Assembly: GCA_030844895.1 (NCBI GenBank) | Contig: JAUTDX010000158.1 | Coordinates: 1 to 64,000, forward strand | DNA from: Ambrosia x helenae | Taxonomy: Eukaryota > Streptophyta > Magnoliopsida > Asterales > Asteraceae | Length of the DNA: 64,000 nt | Direction of reading: 5' to 3' | In this document: positions 12,105 through 24,490 of the stretch, piece by piece | Numbering within the stretch: position 1 is the stretch's first letter | Layout: each line of letters starts with the position of its first letter | The notes under the pieces: model-generated | Told to the model about the DNA's origin: nothing | Seen by the model: the letters and a program-made list of their open reading frames with translations, nothing else | Database searches by the model: none | Position numbers and translations under genes: made by a program

Positions 12105-12370
12105 TTAAATTGCCGCTCGTTCGGTAAGACGAGGGTTCCCCTCCATCGTGGCTTCAAATAGGATGTTCCACTTCATACACCTTCTTCGTATGGCTCGCCA
12201 CTTATTAACAAGTTGATTCGCGGTGCAGTGATTTGTTTGGCTTATACGATTGTAATCCGCCAAAACGTTGTTCCAAAAAGAAGAGAGTTTACTTCCAGGT
12301 GCGTCTCCCCTTTGATATTGATGTACGCCGTGACCAACTTGATCTGGTTATCGTTAGTCCAAGTCGTCAT
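12105..12370 (-). pseudogene. Myb/SANT-like ORF fragment (Harbinger ORF1-like)
   Basis: It starts at the ATG at 12370 with TTWTNDNQIKLVTAYI, then after a one-base frameshift (near 12310) continues GSKLSSFWNNVLADYNRIS and ANQLVNKWRAIRRR before a stop at 12105. The WT..N..L..A...I, FW..V and W..IRRR spacing is that of plant Myb/SANT-like (trihelix-type) DNA-binding domains that occur in PIF/Harbinger ORF1 and related host genes. These proteins bind DNA; a transposase partner would be needed for movement and none is here. The solo LTR lies just 3' of it and may have cut off the C-terminal part. Which of the two sources it came from cannot be decided here. Confidence 0.6.
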
Positions 12371-14343
12371 TTGATGAGATGAGGGTTTTGGTTTTTGATG
12401 GATTTTATAAAAAAAGAGTAAAAGAAAAATAGAAAGAAGATGGTTTGTAAAAATGGGGAGGTAAATTGGGTTTTTATAGTTGAAAAAATGGTAAATTTTT
12501 TTTAAAGGTAACGGTCAACATAATAAAACGAGGGCCCCACACTTTTCCAACCCACCAATCAATCGCCCGTCTAACTCGCCTGATACTAGCCGTTTTGGCC
12601 GCCCCGGACACGGCGAGGGCGGTGTTGGCGGCCCAAGACGGGCTTGACGGGCCGTCGCCGCCCCCCCCACCGTTTAGTCTAATCACTACACCATAGAAAA
12701 CTAATAAAAAACACCACTACATGTATCTTATCCGTATAGTTTTAGGGAAAACTAAAGTGACTTCTTATATTTAAGAAAAACTAAAACGAAACCTTATATT
12801 TTTATAGATAAAGAATGGAATATGTGAGAGTTTTTAAAAAATGAGAGATAAATTTATGGAATAATGATTTAGTCAAATTATATGAATAACGATAAATAAT
12901 GAAATATGAATGCTCTTAAATGAGTCATGTTAGCTGGTTAACAGGTCTAACGCGAACTCAAACCTGAAAATCTTATTAGACACATGAATCTGAACATGAC
13001 ACAAAACCTGTTATAATAGGAAAGCCTTATATCTTGAAATTAATTCATCAAGTTGATGATAAAATTCATGGTGTTCCAGCAAGCGTTATTTACGTCTTAC
13101 GCAACAACCGCTTCGAATATTTGCGGATTGACCCAAGCACGACCTATTTGTCCTAAATATTTTTTACCTATTAATTTTTTTCTTCATATTTTAGTATTCT
13201 AAATTTCAAAATTTACAAAAAAAATAATAATAGGGAAATTAGAATTAAATAATCTCAACTTTATCAGGTTAAAAAGCAATAATCCTAACTTGAAATTGGA
13301 ATATAACAGAGCTAACTTGTCTTGATTTTTGTTTCCCTTGACCAAGACTAATTGGGGTTAACCCAATTAGTTTTCTGCCTAATTTTTTTGCCAACCAGGA
13401 CAATTTTCACACGTCATCTGCCAACGTGGCATGCCACGTAGGCTTGTTATTGTTTTTTGTGTAATCTATTTGTAATAAACCAAATGTGAGCCACAATTAT
13501 AATTCAATTACGGTTAAAAGGTTTGACAATTGAAAAAAAAAGTTAAGGGGGAAAATGTTCATTCATGAACCACCTTCATACTTCACAATAACAGAGAGGA
13601 GATTTTCAGCAATGACTATATATATTCAAGATTTTCCTACGTAACAAGATGGCAGACAGTATCTGACGAATAGTTTGGTGATTTACATGGAAAACAGAAA
13701 TTGATGATAAGTTTGATTCGGATCCATAATTAATGAATTCAAAATTCTTAAAGGACGTCGGGCTGAGTTGTAAGATACTCATCGTTTCTCTTTCTCACAT
13801 CATCATAGGTATTTAAGATCTTTGTTTATTTAATAAATAATTTTTCTCATGAAGAAAAGTTATATATTTTAAGTTATTATTGTTTATTTGTTTGACACGA
13901 TCAGACCTAACTCGAACTAAGTCGCCAACCCCGAAACATAACATTAGGAATTCTTTTTTGGGGGGGTCTCATGCATTTTCGGCCTTATAAATATGTTTTT
14001 CAAGCTTTGCCACTATATATAGCGTGGAGTTAAGTACAAAGGCCATATTTCGCGAGAAGTGTAAAAAGGATTAATAATTGATATGTAGGCATCATTTTTT
14101 TTTTAAGTATTCATGATGTTTTTGGATTGTTTAGGCTATAATAACACTATGGAGAGTTCAAATGAGAAGAAAATATATTTTAAGAAAAAAAAAGAACAGA
14201 TTTTAACCGATAGAAATCTCTCGTGTAATAATGTTATTTAATGTTAAGTAAATTGTTCATTTTTGTAATTCCCTCTAAACTAGCTAAATAAATGACACTC
14301 ATAATTGATTGTTAAAATATATTTTCTCAAACCAAACCTAATT
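12371..14343. other. Intergenic, no gene seen
   Basis: AT-rich. A C/G-rich spot at 12590-12670 (GC repeats and a run of eight C) may be the end of the element carrying the Myb-like ORF. At 13418-13444 there is a short palindrome (CCAACGTGGCATGCCACGT). No coding signal or paired terminal repeats were recognised. Confidence 0.5.
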
Positions 14344-14520
14344 TAAAGTGAAGGATAATTCCGATATGTGTAGGATATATGTAGGATGAGTTTATGTGTA
14401 GGATACACGTATGATAGTATCGATATGTGTAGGATAAACATATGATAATTTCGATATACGTAGGATGGATTTTGATATGTGTAGGACAAATTTTGTAATG
14501 TGTAGGACAAAGTGTTAATG
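14344..14520. repeat. Degenerate minisatellite, GATATGTGTAGGA core
   Basis: About seven imperfect copies of a 13- to 30-bp unit built on GATATGTGTAGGA/TATGTGTAGGAYAAA. No coding meaning. Confidence 0.7.
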
Positions 14521-14851
14521 ACTAATTAATTAGAGATACAATAATTAATGTAAGAAGAGTTAAAGTATTTAATATTTATCATTATGTCATTTTTTTTTGT
14601 TCTCACATAAAGTTTCTTGTCATTTGATTCCCCCCTAATAACACCTATCATAACTATTTAAATTATTGGGTTATAATACGTTACATTTTGTTTTAAATTG
14701 TTGTGTTTGGTGTTTTTCTAGCAAAACAACTCAAAACATCATACTTAAATCTAAAACATGATGCATACATATCAATTCTTGATCATCTTCACATTATCAT
14801 GTAATATGATCTTTGTACCTAAACCTTTAACTATATATATATATATATATA

Positions 14852-16105
14852 GGGTAGGTTCAAATAGGAAACCAATCCTTAAGTAGGAACTATAGGAACC
14901 AATCTGAGCCATCCATCTTCAATGGCATGATTGTAAATAAGTAAAGCTTTAATTAATTGTTATTTTAATAAAGGGGTATTAATGTCTTTTGTTCAATATC
15001 ATTTATTAGGTAATTAATAAGAAACTCCTGTATATTTGGAAACAGCAAATTAATGTTTATGGTATACCCAAACGTATTTATTGTATATACTATTAAAATT
15101 ATATCTCGGTATATATACAACAGTGTACATTGGTGTATATTCGTTTTTTCATTCATCATCATCACCAACACAAGATATACATTGGTGTATATTCGTTTTT
15201 TCATTCATCATCATTCAACATCATCAACACAGATATACATTGGTGTATATTCGTTTTTTCATTCATCATCAACACAGATATACATTGATGTACACAGATA
15301 TACATTGGTGTATATTCGTTTTTTTCATTCATCATCAACACAGATATACATTGATGTACACAGATATACATTGGTGTATATTCATCTCGTCCCACAGGAG
15401 ACTCATATACGTTGCTCGACGAGGAACCTACAATAAAAAAATGTAAAATTAAAAATGAATTTTACAATATTTAAAAAAATATAGTTAGACATGCTACAAC
15501 TCATATACGGTACACCTGTGTATATTGAGTAACACATAGGCTGTGTCATACTGCACATTCCATTTTTTATAATGAATATACACATGTGTATATTTAACGT
15601 CATGGACTTTCCTTCAGTTTATAGAATGATCAACTTAAATGGCATTGCGTATAATTCATAGTGATCAAAGAAGTTTCATTGCATTCATATACGGAATTTA
15701 GTATAATTTATGCAACTGATTATATAAACAACGATCTGTATCGCATTTACATGTATGCATATGAATGAATGAATGTGTGTGCTTTTGCTGAATTCTATAA
15801 ATGTGCTTTTCTGGGTTCACATTTTGTATTTAAAATAGTTTGAAATTGGGACTTCTAAATGTGTTTTTTTTTTATTTGGGATTAGAGATGATAATAGGTT
15901 GAGAGATTTAAGGAAAGTAAAAAAAAACTTGGATGTTAATCGCAGGAAGATAATTAACTGCCATATATAAAACTTTTAATTAAATTAAAATATAATATTT
16001 AATTGTCTAATTACATAACTACCCTCTAGATCAAGATCAAAGATGAATGACTCAGATTGGTTCCTAAGTTCCTAACTAGGCTCTTGGTTCTTATTTGATC
16101 TTTTT

Positions 16106-16108
<3 letters not shown>
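14852..16108. mobile_element. Non-autonomous TIR element, GGGTAGGTTCA family
   Basis: The left end GGGTAGGTTCAAATAGGAA, with AGGAACCAATCTGAG further in, is matched inverted at the right end (CTCAGATTGGTTCCT ... ATTTGATCTTTTTCC). The imperfect TIRs are about 70 bp. Both flanks are (TA)n, so the target was a TA microsatellite. It has no transposase. The interior is dominated by the palindromic tandem array at 15125-15390 and ACACATGTGT-type palindromes (e.g. 15580-15592). Long imperfect TIRs suggest a Mutator-like parent, but without a clean target duplication the class is open. Confidence 0.7.
15125..15390. repeat. Palindromic minisatellite inside the TIR element
   Basis: Four long units containing GATATACATTGGTGTATATTC and TTTTTTCATTCATCATCA, plus short units CAGATATACATTGATGTACA. 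Each unit is centred on the imperfect palindrome ATACAT-TG-(G/A)TGTA. Open frames through it only translate the repeat. Confidence 0.85.

Positions 16109-16165
<57 letters not shown>
16109..16165. repeat. (TA)n microsatellite
   Basis: About 28 TA units between the right end of the 14852-16108 element and the start of the Mutator-like element. A matching (TA)n borders the left end at 14832-14850. Confidence 0.95.
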
Positions 16166-16167
<2 letters not shown>

Positions 16168-16478
16168 TATATATATAGTGTAAGTATATAGAGAAAACCC
16201 TCAAAATGGAAAAACCCCAAGAAACCCATCACTTGGTCCACAATGTGCCACCTCATCCCTGCCACTATCAATACATATTATATGTTCAATGGTAGTTTGG
16301 TCTTTTTGCTTTGATTGTCTATCATTAGTCACAATAGTCAATATCTAATCAATGTACTTTTCCTCCTCTCTCTCTATTATTATTATCAAACTTCATCTTC
16401 TCATTTAATCACAATTAGAATCACACCTTCAAACCACCATTAATAAGCTTCATTAAATCACCTACCTTACTAAATGCG

Positions 16479-16694
16479 ATGGATTTTAACATACAATCCT
16501 CAGGTCATTCAATGTCCGATGATGCTGACATCGAAACAAGGAATATTAATATGATTGTTCAGGGTGTAAGCGAGCTCGAATCACCTGAATCAGAAGGTAT
16601 GTTTGGATTTTTGGATAAAAACAAACATTTTTTACTATTTTTTTGTGTTAGGTTTGAGTATTTTTTTCGCACAGTAGATCCATGCATATATATA

Positions 16695-16730
<36 letters not shown>

Positions 16731-19700
16731 TGTATGTATGTATGTATGTATGTATGTATGTATGTATGTATGTATGTATGTATGTTAGGTCACATGAAGT
16801 TGTTGGTGTTTTTCATAAATCTTTTTAATTTTTTTTTTGTGTTATTTGGTTGCGTTTTTATAAGGGGGGGGGGGGGTCATATACAAGCATGGAGATTCAC
16901 CGGATAAAAGGTGTGGTGGTGTTTTTATTGGGGTTCCAACTGATGCAGGGGAAGGATCGTCTTCTAGCTCACCCTTGTTTAGCCCAGTTAACCAGCCAGC
17001 TTCTGATCATGGTGATAATGAAGGTTTGTGTACCTTTTTCCCTGTGTTTTTACATGGATGCATGTTTTGAATACAGTGTATTCATCATGGTGATGATCAT
17101 GGGGATGATTATTTGTTTTTGTAGCTGATTTTGATTTATTTTGGACAATCATGTTAAAATGTAGGTGGTACAGAAGCACCCCAGCATTATGTGATTGCAA
17201 CTCCTAACAGTACCCAATTTTAGATACCTAACGTTAGCCCGAGGTTCATACCTGAACACAACAAATCTTTTGCAACTTTCGAAGATGGGTTGGCGATGTA
17301 TAAGGAATATGCTGATCAATGTGGATTATGTGTTAAGAAGGGACACCTCAGTTAAAGAGAACATTTGACACGTTAGATGAATCGTCGGTGAGGCCACGCA
17401 GCACTTCATTCACACTCTCCAACTGCAAGGCTCATTTGTTACTTGCAATCAGTGGTTATGGTTCTTGTTATACGATTAGGGGTTTCAATGATATTCATAA
17501 CCATGCGCTGCTTGATTCACATAATCATGATCTCACAAAGGTTTCAAGGAAACTATCATATTCCACCAAACAGTTTATCCACAAAATGAGCCTGAATCGG
17601 ATAGGTCCTGTCAAAGCACACAGGTTTTTAGTGTCGCTTAAAGGTGGGCACCATAATGTCAACGGTACTGTCGTAGACTTCAAGAACTTCAGCAAACAGT
17701 TAAGAATCTTTATTAGCGACCGTGACTCCACGCTTTTCCTGGAACGGTTGCGTGAGCGCTTTGACAATTTGCCTGATTTCTACTTTGATTTTGTTGTTAA
17801 AGAGGGGAAACTACATTCCGTGTTTTGGGCGGATGAGATATCCAAACTTAATTACAAGACTTTTGGCGACGTCCTTGCGCTTGATGCAACTTACCACACA
17901 AACAAGTAAGGTTTTTTTCCAACATATACACATCAACTTCCTGAGTTTGTTTAACATGTTGTTTGGTTTCAATAATCCACATTAGCTGGGCTGCTGGACA
18001 ACATTATTAACATACCTGTTTTGGCACTACTAACACATGTACAACTTATGGCTGACACACGTTTTCCACCTAATAACATGTGTATTCAACTGCTAACACG
18101 AGTTAGTTAGTGATTTTGCATAACACATGTTTTTTATTAGTATGTCCAACACATGTTACTTACACAACATATATGTTGTTTTTCTGCGCCTAATTTTTTT
18201 TGTTCCGCCCATGTAGGTACAACATGATTTTTGTCCCGTTTACCGGTGTCGACCATCATAAGCAATGTGTTACGTTTGGAGCTGGGTTGATAACAAATGA
18301 AACAATTGAATCATATGTTTGGCTGTGTCAGTCTTTCTTAAAAGCACACGGTTCTCAGCCCGCACTAGTGTTAAGTGACCAGGACCCGGCGATGTTGCAA
18401 GCCATACCCAAGTTTTTACGGAGTCTCGTCACAGACTATGCATGTGGCATATCATGAAGAAACTGCCGTTAAAGGTTTGTAATACGATTTCGTGTTTGCC
18501 CCCCGGCTGCCCAAATTAAAATGCATGGCACTCCCTATAAGATGAATATCAACCTAACCACTTTCTCATTGCAATTTCAGGTATCCGGTGACCTTCTGAA
18601 TAAGACAGATTTCCGTGCCTGTATCCACCGATTGGTGTGGAACATTTACATCAAACCATCGACGTTTGAGACACGTTGGTAGGAGCTTCTCGACACATTT
18701 GAAGTAGGCGATAATCAGTGGTTGCAGGACATGTTTGCAATCAAAGAGTTATGGATTCCAGCTTACTTCAGGGAGATTCCAATGTGCTGCCTAATGAAAA
18801 CAACATCAAGGAGCGAGAGTTCTAACGTAGCTTTCAAGGTGAATTCTACGAGCGCCAACACGCTTGTGCAGTTTATGCTATGCTTTAAATCGAGGGTTGA
18901 CAGCCAACGTTATCGCCAAAGGGTGGCTGTATACAAGACTTCATCTACTGTTTTTGTTGGTACCACTGAGTTACCCATCGAGCAACATGCTTTCAGCTTG
19001 TATACGCATAACTTGTTTAAAGAGGTCCACAAGGAGATCACAAAGGGTAAGTTTGCTTGCTAAATTTCCAACACCACCCCGCAAGAGGATGTCTTTGTTT
19101 TTGATGTCACACACTTGGACCGTCGTCGTGATGTTACTAATGTGTACCAGGTTAGACATTTTAGTTTTATGTGAATGCGAAGGTTACGAACCTTTGCATT
19201 TAGTATTTTACACTGTTTTTTAACTGCACTAACACATGTATTTTTTCTTGGGGGCTGATATGTTTTTTGTGTAACCACTACAGTCTACAGGTTATGTTCG
19301 ATCCATCAGACCACCCAACTGAGTGTTCCTGCATGGGTTTCATTCGTATTGGGTATTTGTGTCGTCACGTTTTGTGTTTACATGGTGAAAAAGGTTGCCG
19401 TATCCCTACCAAATACGTTGCTGGGAGGTGGTTGCGTGACGTGCTTCCAAAGAAAGTTTTCTCAACTTCTAGCCGCTATGGTGTTGATTGCCATCCAGAA
19501 TCGATACTCAGGAATGAAATCCTTGAACTAGTGACCGAATGCGTGGACGTTTCCAGGAGCAATGAGAAGTCACTTAGTGACTTAGCTGAGCAGCTTTGAA
19601 TGATGAAGCTTAACTTGCTAATAAAAGAGCCAATCTCACCACCTGAACCGGAGACAGATGAAGCTATTGTCGAAGATATAATTGGTCAATCTATTGACTG

Positions 19701-19977
19701 TGAAGTGGCTGTTGCTAACCGGACGTGGTCCGAAATAAGGGCTGCGGGAAAACTAGGCGCATTAGCGGTCCTGGTGAGAAGGCGTCAAAGAAACCACCGA
19801 AGATGCAAAAGGCCCCCCGTCTATGCGCCAAGTGCAAGAAGTACGTGACTGATCATGACTCAAGAAATTGTGAGAAGGTCGTCGCAATGAAGAAGGCCAA
19901 GGAAGCTCGTAACTCGCCGTTGCACCACCGTAGCTTTTATAAAGTAATGCATTACGCCGGTAGGTATGTATATAAAT
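16479..19977 (+). pseudogene. FAR1/MULE-type transposase pseudogene
   Basis: Exons that splice in phase: 16479-16596, 16865-17023, 17165-17905, 18217-18474, 18581-19150 and 19291-19977. Seen in order: an acidic N-terminus; a partial FAR1 DNA-binding domain (FATFEDGLAMYKEYADQCG); the MULE core with the first catalytic Asp in DVLALDATYHTNK and the second in LVLSDQDPAML; a SWIM zinc finger ECSCMGFIRIGYLCRHV; and a C-terminal CCHC-like knuckle (CAKCKKYVTDHDSRNC). Such proteins cut and move Mutator-like elements; FAR1/FHY3 transcription factors descend from them. Damage: in-frame stops at 17221, 17353, 18680, 19061 and 19597, a deletion in the FAR1 zinc region near 17350, and frameshifts near 18412 (a T-run one base short) and 19725. 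Exon 2 depends on a run of 13 G, a likely assembly weak point. Confidence 0.9.
16684..16784. repeat. (TA)n/(TATG)n microsatellite in transposase intron 1
   Basis: A short (TA)n run changes into about 20 copies of TATG. It lies in the first intron of the transposase. The open frame across it (repeating YVCM residues) is not protein. Confidence 0.95.
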
Positions 19978-20210
19978 AAGTTGCACTTTTTGAACTGTGT
20001 TACATACTTGGTAACATGTCCTGTTTTGCGCTTCAACTACCTGTTATGTCCGTAACACAGTCACTGTTGCAACTACCTGCATGATTAGGCGGTGCGCAGA
20101 CTTTCTAGGGGTGTTTATGTTTTATATTTTTTTGTGTATGTTCGTTGATCTTGAAAAGACGTGGATGCAGACTTTATGTAGTTTTTTCTGTTATGACATG
20201 CCACTTATTA
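19978..20210. other. 3' flank of transposase up to element A
   Basis: Non-coding, with TAACATGT/GTAACAC words like those in the transposase introns. It ends with the TATTA target site (20206-20210) of element A. Confidence 0.6.
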
Positions 20211-20503
20211 TGTAACATCGCAAATTTTTTCCCAAATTCAAATAAGTACTTTATATTTTTTATCATTCATTTTATAATGTGCCCAAGTTTTTATTTTTCT
20301 ACCACACAACTTATATATATATATATATATGTATATATATAAAGGTATAATAATAATAATAATGAAAACATATAGCCCAATTATGTTGTTTGTCAAATAA
20401 ACCATTCCTTGTTTGTAATTCGGAGCCCAAATTAAAACCCAAACCAAAGCCCAATAGCTGACCCAGCCCGCTAGTGCCCTCCCCCTTTATCTGTTTTTTT
20501 TTT

Positions 20504-20590
20504 AAAAAAAAATTATTGCTCCTGCCATGTATCGAACCCGAGCAGAAGGGGTCAGAAACCCACACGCACACCACCACTAGGCCACCTGCT
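20504..20590 (-). other. Antisense tRNA-like module, element A 5' LTR
   Basis: On the minus strand: A box GGCCTAGTGGTGG (20571-20583), B box GGTTCGATAC (20529-20538) and a T-run (20504-20512 complement). The copy in the 3' LTR is at about 25525-25616. Confidence 0.6.
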
Positions 20591-20839
20591 ACTTATTGAA
20601 AGACTTTGGATTTGTAAACCCTTTATACGCAAATAAACTGCCTCTCCTCTTTCCTTTTCGTCGCTGCAGACCAACAACACAGAAATTAGGCGTGTAATCC
20701 TCAATTACATCACGAAATTTCCGCAACTCAGTCACTCCCTCTTGCCTAAAACAAACCCACGCGTGAAGACCATGTTCCAGCAATCAATTAGTGAGTCAAA
20801 GTCATTATTAACATTCCATATCAACCCACATCAACACAT

Positions 20840-20847
20840 TATAAATA
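20840..20847 (+). promoter_or_regulatory. Element A LTR TATA box
   Basis: TATAAATA, followed about 30 bp later by CA-rich sequence typical of a start site. The 3' LTR copy is at 25866-25873. Transcription from here would put the sense tRNA-like module in the leader RNA. Confidence 0.65.
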
Positions 20848-21196
20848 CTCGATTTTGATTCAATTAAACTCGCACAAACACACAATGAGGGCCGACTAGA
20901 AGAACCCCTCTGAAATTTCTCACTTTCGTGCCCTATATTGTTCGAATTCGAAGCTTTTCAGTCGTGACTGGGTGCTTGAGTTTCACCACCATTCGGTACA
21001 CTTCAATCTTAAATTTTTTATGATTTTGAATCGGCTTTCAGTAAGGATGAAAAGACCTATGATTTTATTCATTAACTGTATCGATTACTTGGTCAATTGG
21101 ATCGAATAAGGGTTAGGGTTTATATAGTGAATTTGGGGATAATTGGTGTTTCAGGTTTTAAATTAAAGTTGGATCTGATTTAATCAACAAACGAAT

Positions 21197-21277
21197 ACCC
21201 AGACCAGTTGGTCTGGGCATGCTGTTATTAAACGCGGGTCTTAGGATCGAATCCCACAAGTGACAAACATTTTTTTT
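21197..21277 (+). other. Sense tRNA-like module, element A 5' LTR
   Basis: A box AGACCAGTTGGTCTGG (21201-21216), B box GGATCGAATCC (21244-21254) and a run of eight T (21270-21277). It lies 361 bp downstream of the TATA box. The 3' LTR copy is 26223-26304. Confidence 0.65.
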
Positions 21278-22738
21278 ACCCCATTTCATTTATATATTTA
21301 ACCTCTTAATCTTTTAAAATAGATTTAAAATACTAAAAGTACTTTATAATATCTACAAAAATTATTTTATGTTATTCTAGTAGTAGATTTTAACATACAA
21401 TTTTTAGTTTTCCAAAAATTGTTTATTTAATCTATATATTAAATAATTCAAATTTATTCAAATTTATTTATAAAATTCTATAAAAATATCAAAACGATTA
21501 TATAAATTTCCACAAAATTTATTCTGAGTTTTTATAACATTAAACTTTTCAGAAATAATTTTTATTTCTGAAAAATCATTTATTTAATATTTTTAATCAA
21601 TTTTTGTTAGTTTTAATCATAAATAAATCATAATAAATTCGTTTTTCAATATTTTTGCACCAAAATTTTATATAAATTATTTCTATTTATTTGGATCAGA
21701 AATACAATTTTTAAATTAATAATTCTGTAATTTTAATATTTTTAAATATTAAAGTTATATTTTGACAATTTGTAATAAATAGATTTAATATTCTATTTTT
21801 AAGAAAATAATTTTATAAAAATTATTTTCATACTTAAGACTTTATTTTGTGACCATCTTTAATTTGAAATTTACAAAAAGACTTTTGTTTATTTATTTAT
21901 CAAATTTCTCTTATTTATTTAAACATATTATTTATTAATCAAACGAACATTTATCCCCAATTCGAAACCCTACAATATATTTGTAGACTAGAAAGACTTA
22001 GACATATTTATTACCTTCATTATAGGGTAATACTTGGCATCGTTGGGCAACGCATATTCTATTTCACGAGACTTAACATTTTGCTAAGGTGAGTTTACAT
22101 AGCCCCTTTACTCTATTTTCACTATTTTTGGGGTGAAACATGTTTAAACATTTTATACTATCATTTACTCAGATTTACTTGTGATACCATTACAACATCA
22201 TTCTATCATTTGACTGTAACAAAAAGACACAGTAGAATCATTAACAATGATCAAGCCGCCTGTTTAGATTATAGCGCTACAGGTCTGACAAACCCATCCC
22301 CCGCATAAATTCAGGGATGATCGATAACAGTAACAACATTTAACTAACTTGCGAGCTAGTCATCAGTCGACACAAGGTTTGATTGTACAAAGACGCATTG
22401 TTACATGTCGGAATCATACTCTATCATCATACAACTGTGAATGTTGTACAAACTATTGTGATCAATTATATTCAAAAACCTATGTATTCTCACCAACTTT
22501 TGTTGACCCAAAATATTTTCAAACTTAACATGTTTCAGGTTCTACTTGCTTGAAGATTTGAGTTAATGCTTGAAGATGTGTGCATAGTATTATTCATTTT
22601 GATGTACGAATACTTGTAGAACAATTGTATGTAATTTGTTTAAATCATTTAATAGAATTTATTATTCACCATGAGCTACTGAACAATCATCAATACGTGA
22701 CATCCCGATGTTTCCGCCATCGGTTGGGGTGTTACAGA

Positions 22739-22752
22739 TTGGTATCAGAGCC
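22739..22752 (+). other. Element A primer binding site (tRNA-Met type)
   Basis: TTGGTATCAGAGCC, two bases after the 5' LTR, complementary to the 3' end of plant initiator tRNA-Met. It would prime minus-strand DNA synthesis. Confidence 0.9.
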
Positions 22753-23276
22753 ATGGTTATAGGGAATTAGGTTATTAGAAAAATAATCTAGTCTATAACC
22801 ATAGGATTTAACCAGTACTTGTTTCTCTTACTTGCTTCTCTACTTATTTCTATTCTCTATCTCCCTCCTACTTCTTATCCTACTTTAACCCTACAAGAAG
22901 GTTTCTCTCCATCACTGGATCCACTCTTAGACTAATAAGACAAAATCCTCAGGTTTAACCTGAACCACCTTGAGATCTCGTCGAAGTTCTAGATTTTAAT
23001 AACGAACACGTGCAATCTGGAAGGGTGAACGCCTGTATTCTGAGTCTTCTGTCTAGGCTGGCATTGCGCATATATCCCAATCAGACGAGGGACCCGGATG
23101 CCTACCTGGGAATTCTCTGGATGAGTGTTCACTTATAGGCTAAAGCATGTCTTCATATGTTATTAGAATCTAGAATCTTTGATAAGTCAACGTTTTCGTT
23201 TATTCGTTTTAATTAATGAATAAATGATTACATTCCTTATATTACCTCATTCATTTCATTGTGTCTCTTACAGATC
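22753..23276 (+). other. Element A untranslated leader
   Basis: No ORF. The stretch 22979-23157 (around CACGTGCAATCTGGAAGG and CACTTATAGGCTAAA) is homologous to 51370-51510 in element D and to the complement of 45727-45880 in element C. This conserved leader block could be packaging sequence (inference). Confidence 0.7.
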
Positions 23277-24490
23277 ATGCCTCCACGTCGCAGCACTCGC
23301 AATAACAATGGTGGTAATCATGAGGAAGGAAATAGTAACAATAACAACCACGACAACCATAACAACAACAACAACAACAACAACAATGGCATTGATGCCC
23401 AACTGGCTGCAATCATTTCCCAACAAATGGCGCAACAAATAGCAACTCTGGTTCCTAACTTACTGGCCCAAGTCATCCAGATGAACGGAAACGGCAATGG
23501 AAACGGAAACGGCAATGGAAACCACAATGGGAACGTGAATGGAAACGGGAATGGTCTCCCAGTCTGCACTCTCAAACACTTTAATTCCTGTAACCCGCCT
23601 AAGTTCAGTGGAGAAGAAGGAGCTACGGGACTTCTACAATGGTTCGAGGGCATTGAGAATACCTTCATTAACAGTGAGTGTCCCAATAACTTTAAGGTCC
23701 GATATGCTATGAGTGTTCTTCACAAACGAGCACTCACTTGGTGGAATGAGGAAAAGCGCACCCGAGGAGCTGAAGTTGCACTTACTATGACCTGGGATCA
23801 AGTCAAGGAGATAATGAGAGATGAATTTTGCCCACGAAACGAGGTCAAGAAATTAGAGGACAAGTTCCACACCCTTGCTCAGGATAGTGGGGAAAACCTT
23901 GCTTATAATACCCGCTTCCATGAGCTCAGTCTGTTATTGCCCCATAAGGTCACTCCGCACCCTGTAGCCATCGAAAAGTATATCAGTGGTTTGCCCATGC
24001 AGATTCAGGACACGATATGGGGGAAGGAACCTTGCTACCCTTGAAGAGGCCAAGCGTTTAGCAGCTACCTTAACTGACAATCACGTAAAGAACGGGACCT
24101 TAGTTCGGAAAGGCAATAAAACAAGTATTGTTGCCGCGGTAACTACTGAGAATCAGAAGCGTAAGGCCAGGGATCCTGATGTCAACCTCACTACACAAGC
24201 TTCTAACAAGAAACCCTATATAGGAAACTATCCATTGTGTAACACATGCCAACGACATCATCCCACTGCTTCAGCGTGTCGCCTGTGCACCAATTGTGGA
24301 AAGTATGGCCATCTGGTCAACACGTGTCGTGAGACCCCAAACCCTAATGCCAATCAACCCACCAACCCTGCTCAAGCTACTAATCCTAATCGATACAACT
24401 ATGGTCAGTTGCTATGAATGTGGAGACCCAAATCACTTCCGTAACCGATGCCCTAAACTAAACAGAGATCAAGACCCTCCAGCTACCTAA
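23277..24490 (+). pseudogene. Element A gag (broken)
   Basis: Capsid-type Gag of a Ty3/gypsy element. The ATG at 23277 starts MPPRRSTRN, an Asn-rich tract and NGNGN repeats follow, then the retrotransposon gag domain (PPKFSGEEGA, ALTWWNEEKR, FHELSLLLP). The C-terminal part has two zinc knuckles, CTNCGKYGHLVNTC and CYECGDPNHFRNRC, which would bind genomic RNA. A one-base insertion near 24020 and another frameshift near 24405 split it into three frames. The stop at 24488 ends coding, with no pol behind it. It is closely similar to element C gag (44848-45591), the likely source family. Confidence 0.92.

Larger units (their letters stand above)
20211..22736 (+). repeat. Element A 5' LTR
   Basis: Starts TGTAACATCGC, ends GGTTGGGGTGTTACA. 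It holds an antisense tRNA-like module (20504-20590), a TATA box (20840-20847), a sense tRNA-like module (21197-21277) and a long AT-rich U5. It matches 25216-27762. Confidence 0.95.

Noticed and set aside
13418..13444. Palindrome CCAACGTGGCATGCCACGT as a regulatory site
   Set aside because: Single copy, with no neighbouring gene; could be the end of an old MITE. Evidence too thin.
15053..15446. Open frames of 121 and 127 codons
   Set aside because: They only translate the palindromic minisatellite (repeating YTLVYIRFF/WCIFVFS) and exist in several frames at once.
16479..16907. 142-codon ORF with a YVCM run
   Set aside because: It reads through the (TATG)n microsatellite of intron 1; only its first 39 codons belong to the transposase exon.
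23318..23686. Antisense ORF rich in Leu and Pro/Phe
   Set aside because: Shadow of the Asn-rich and NGN-repeat coding of gag on the other strand.
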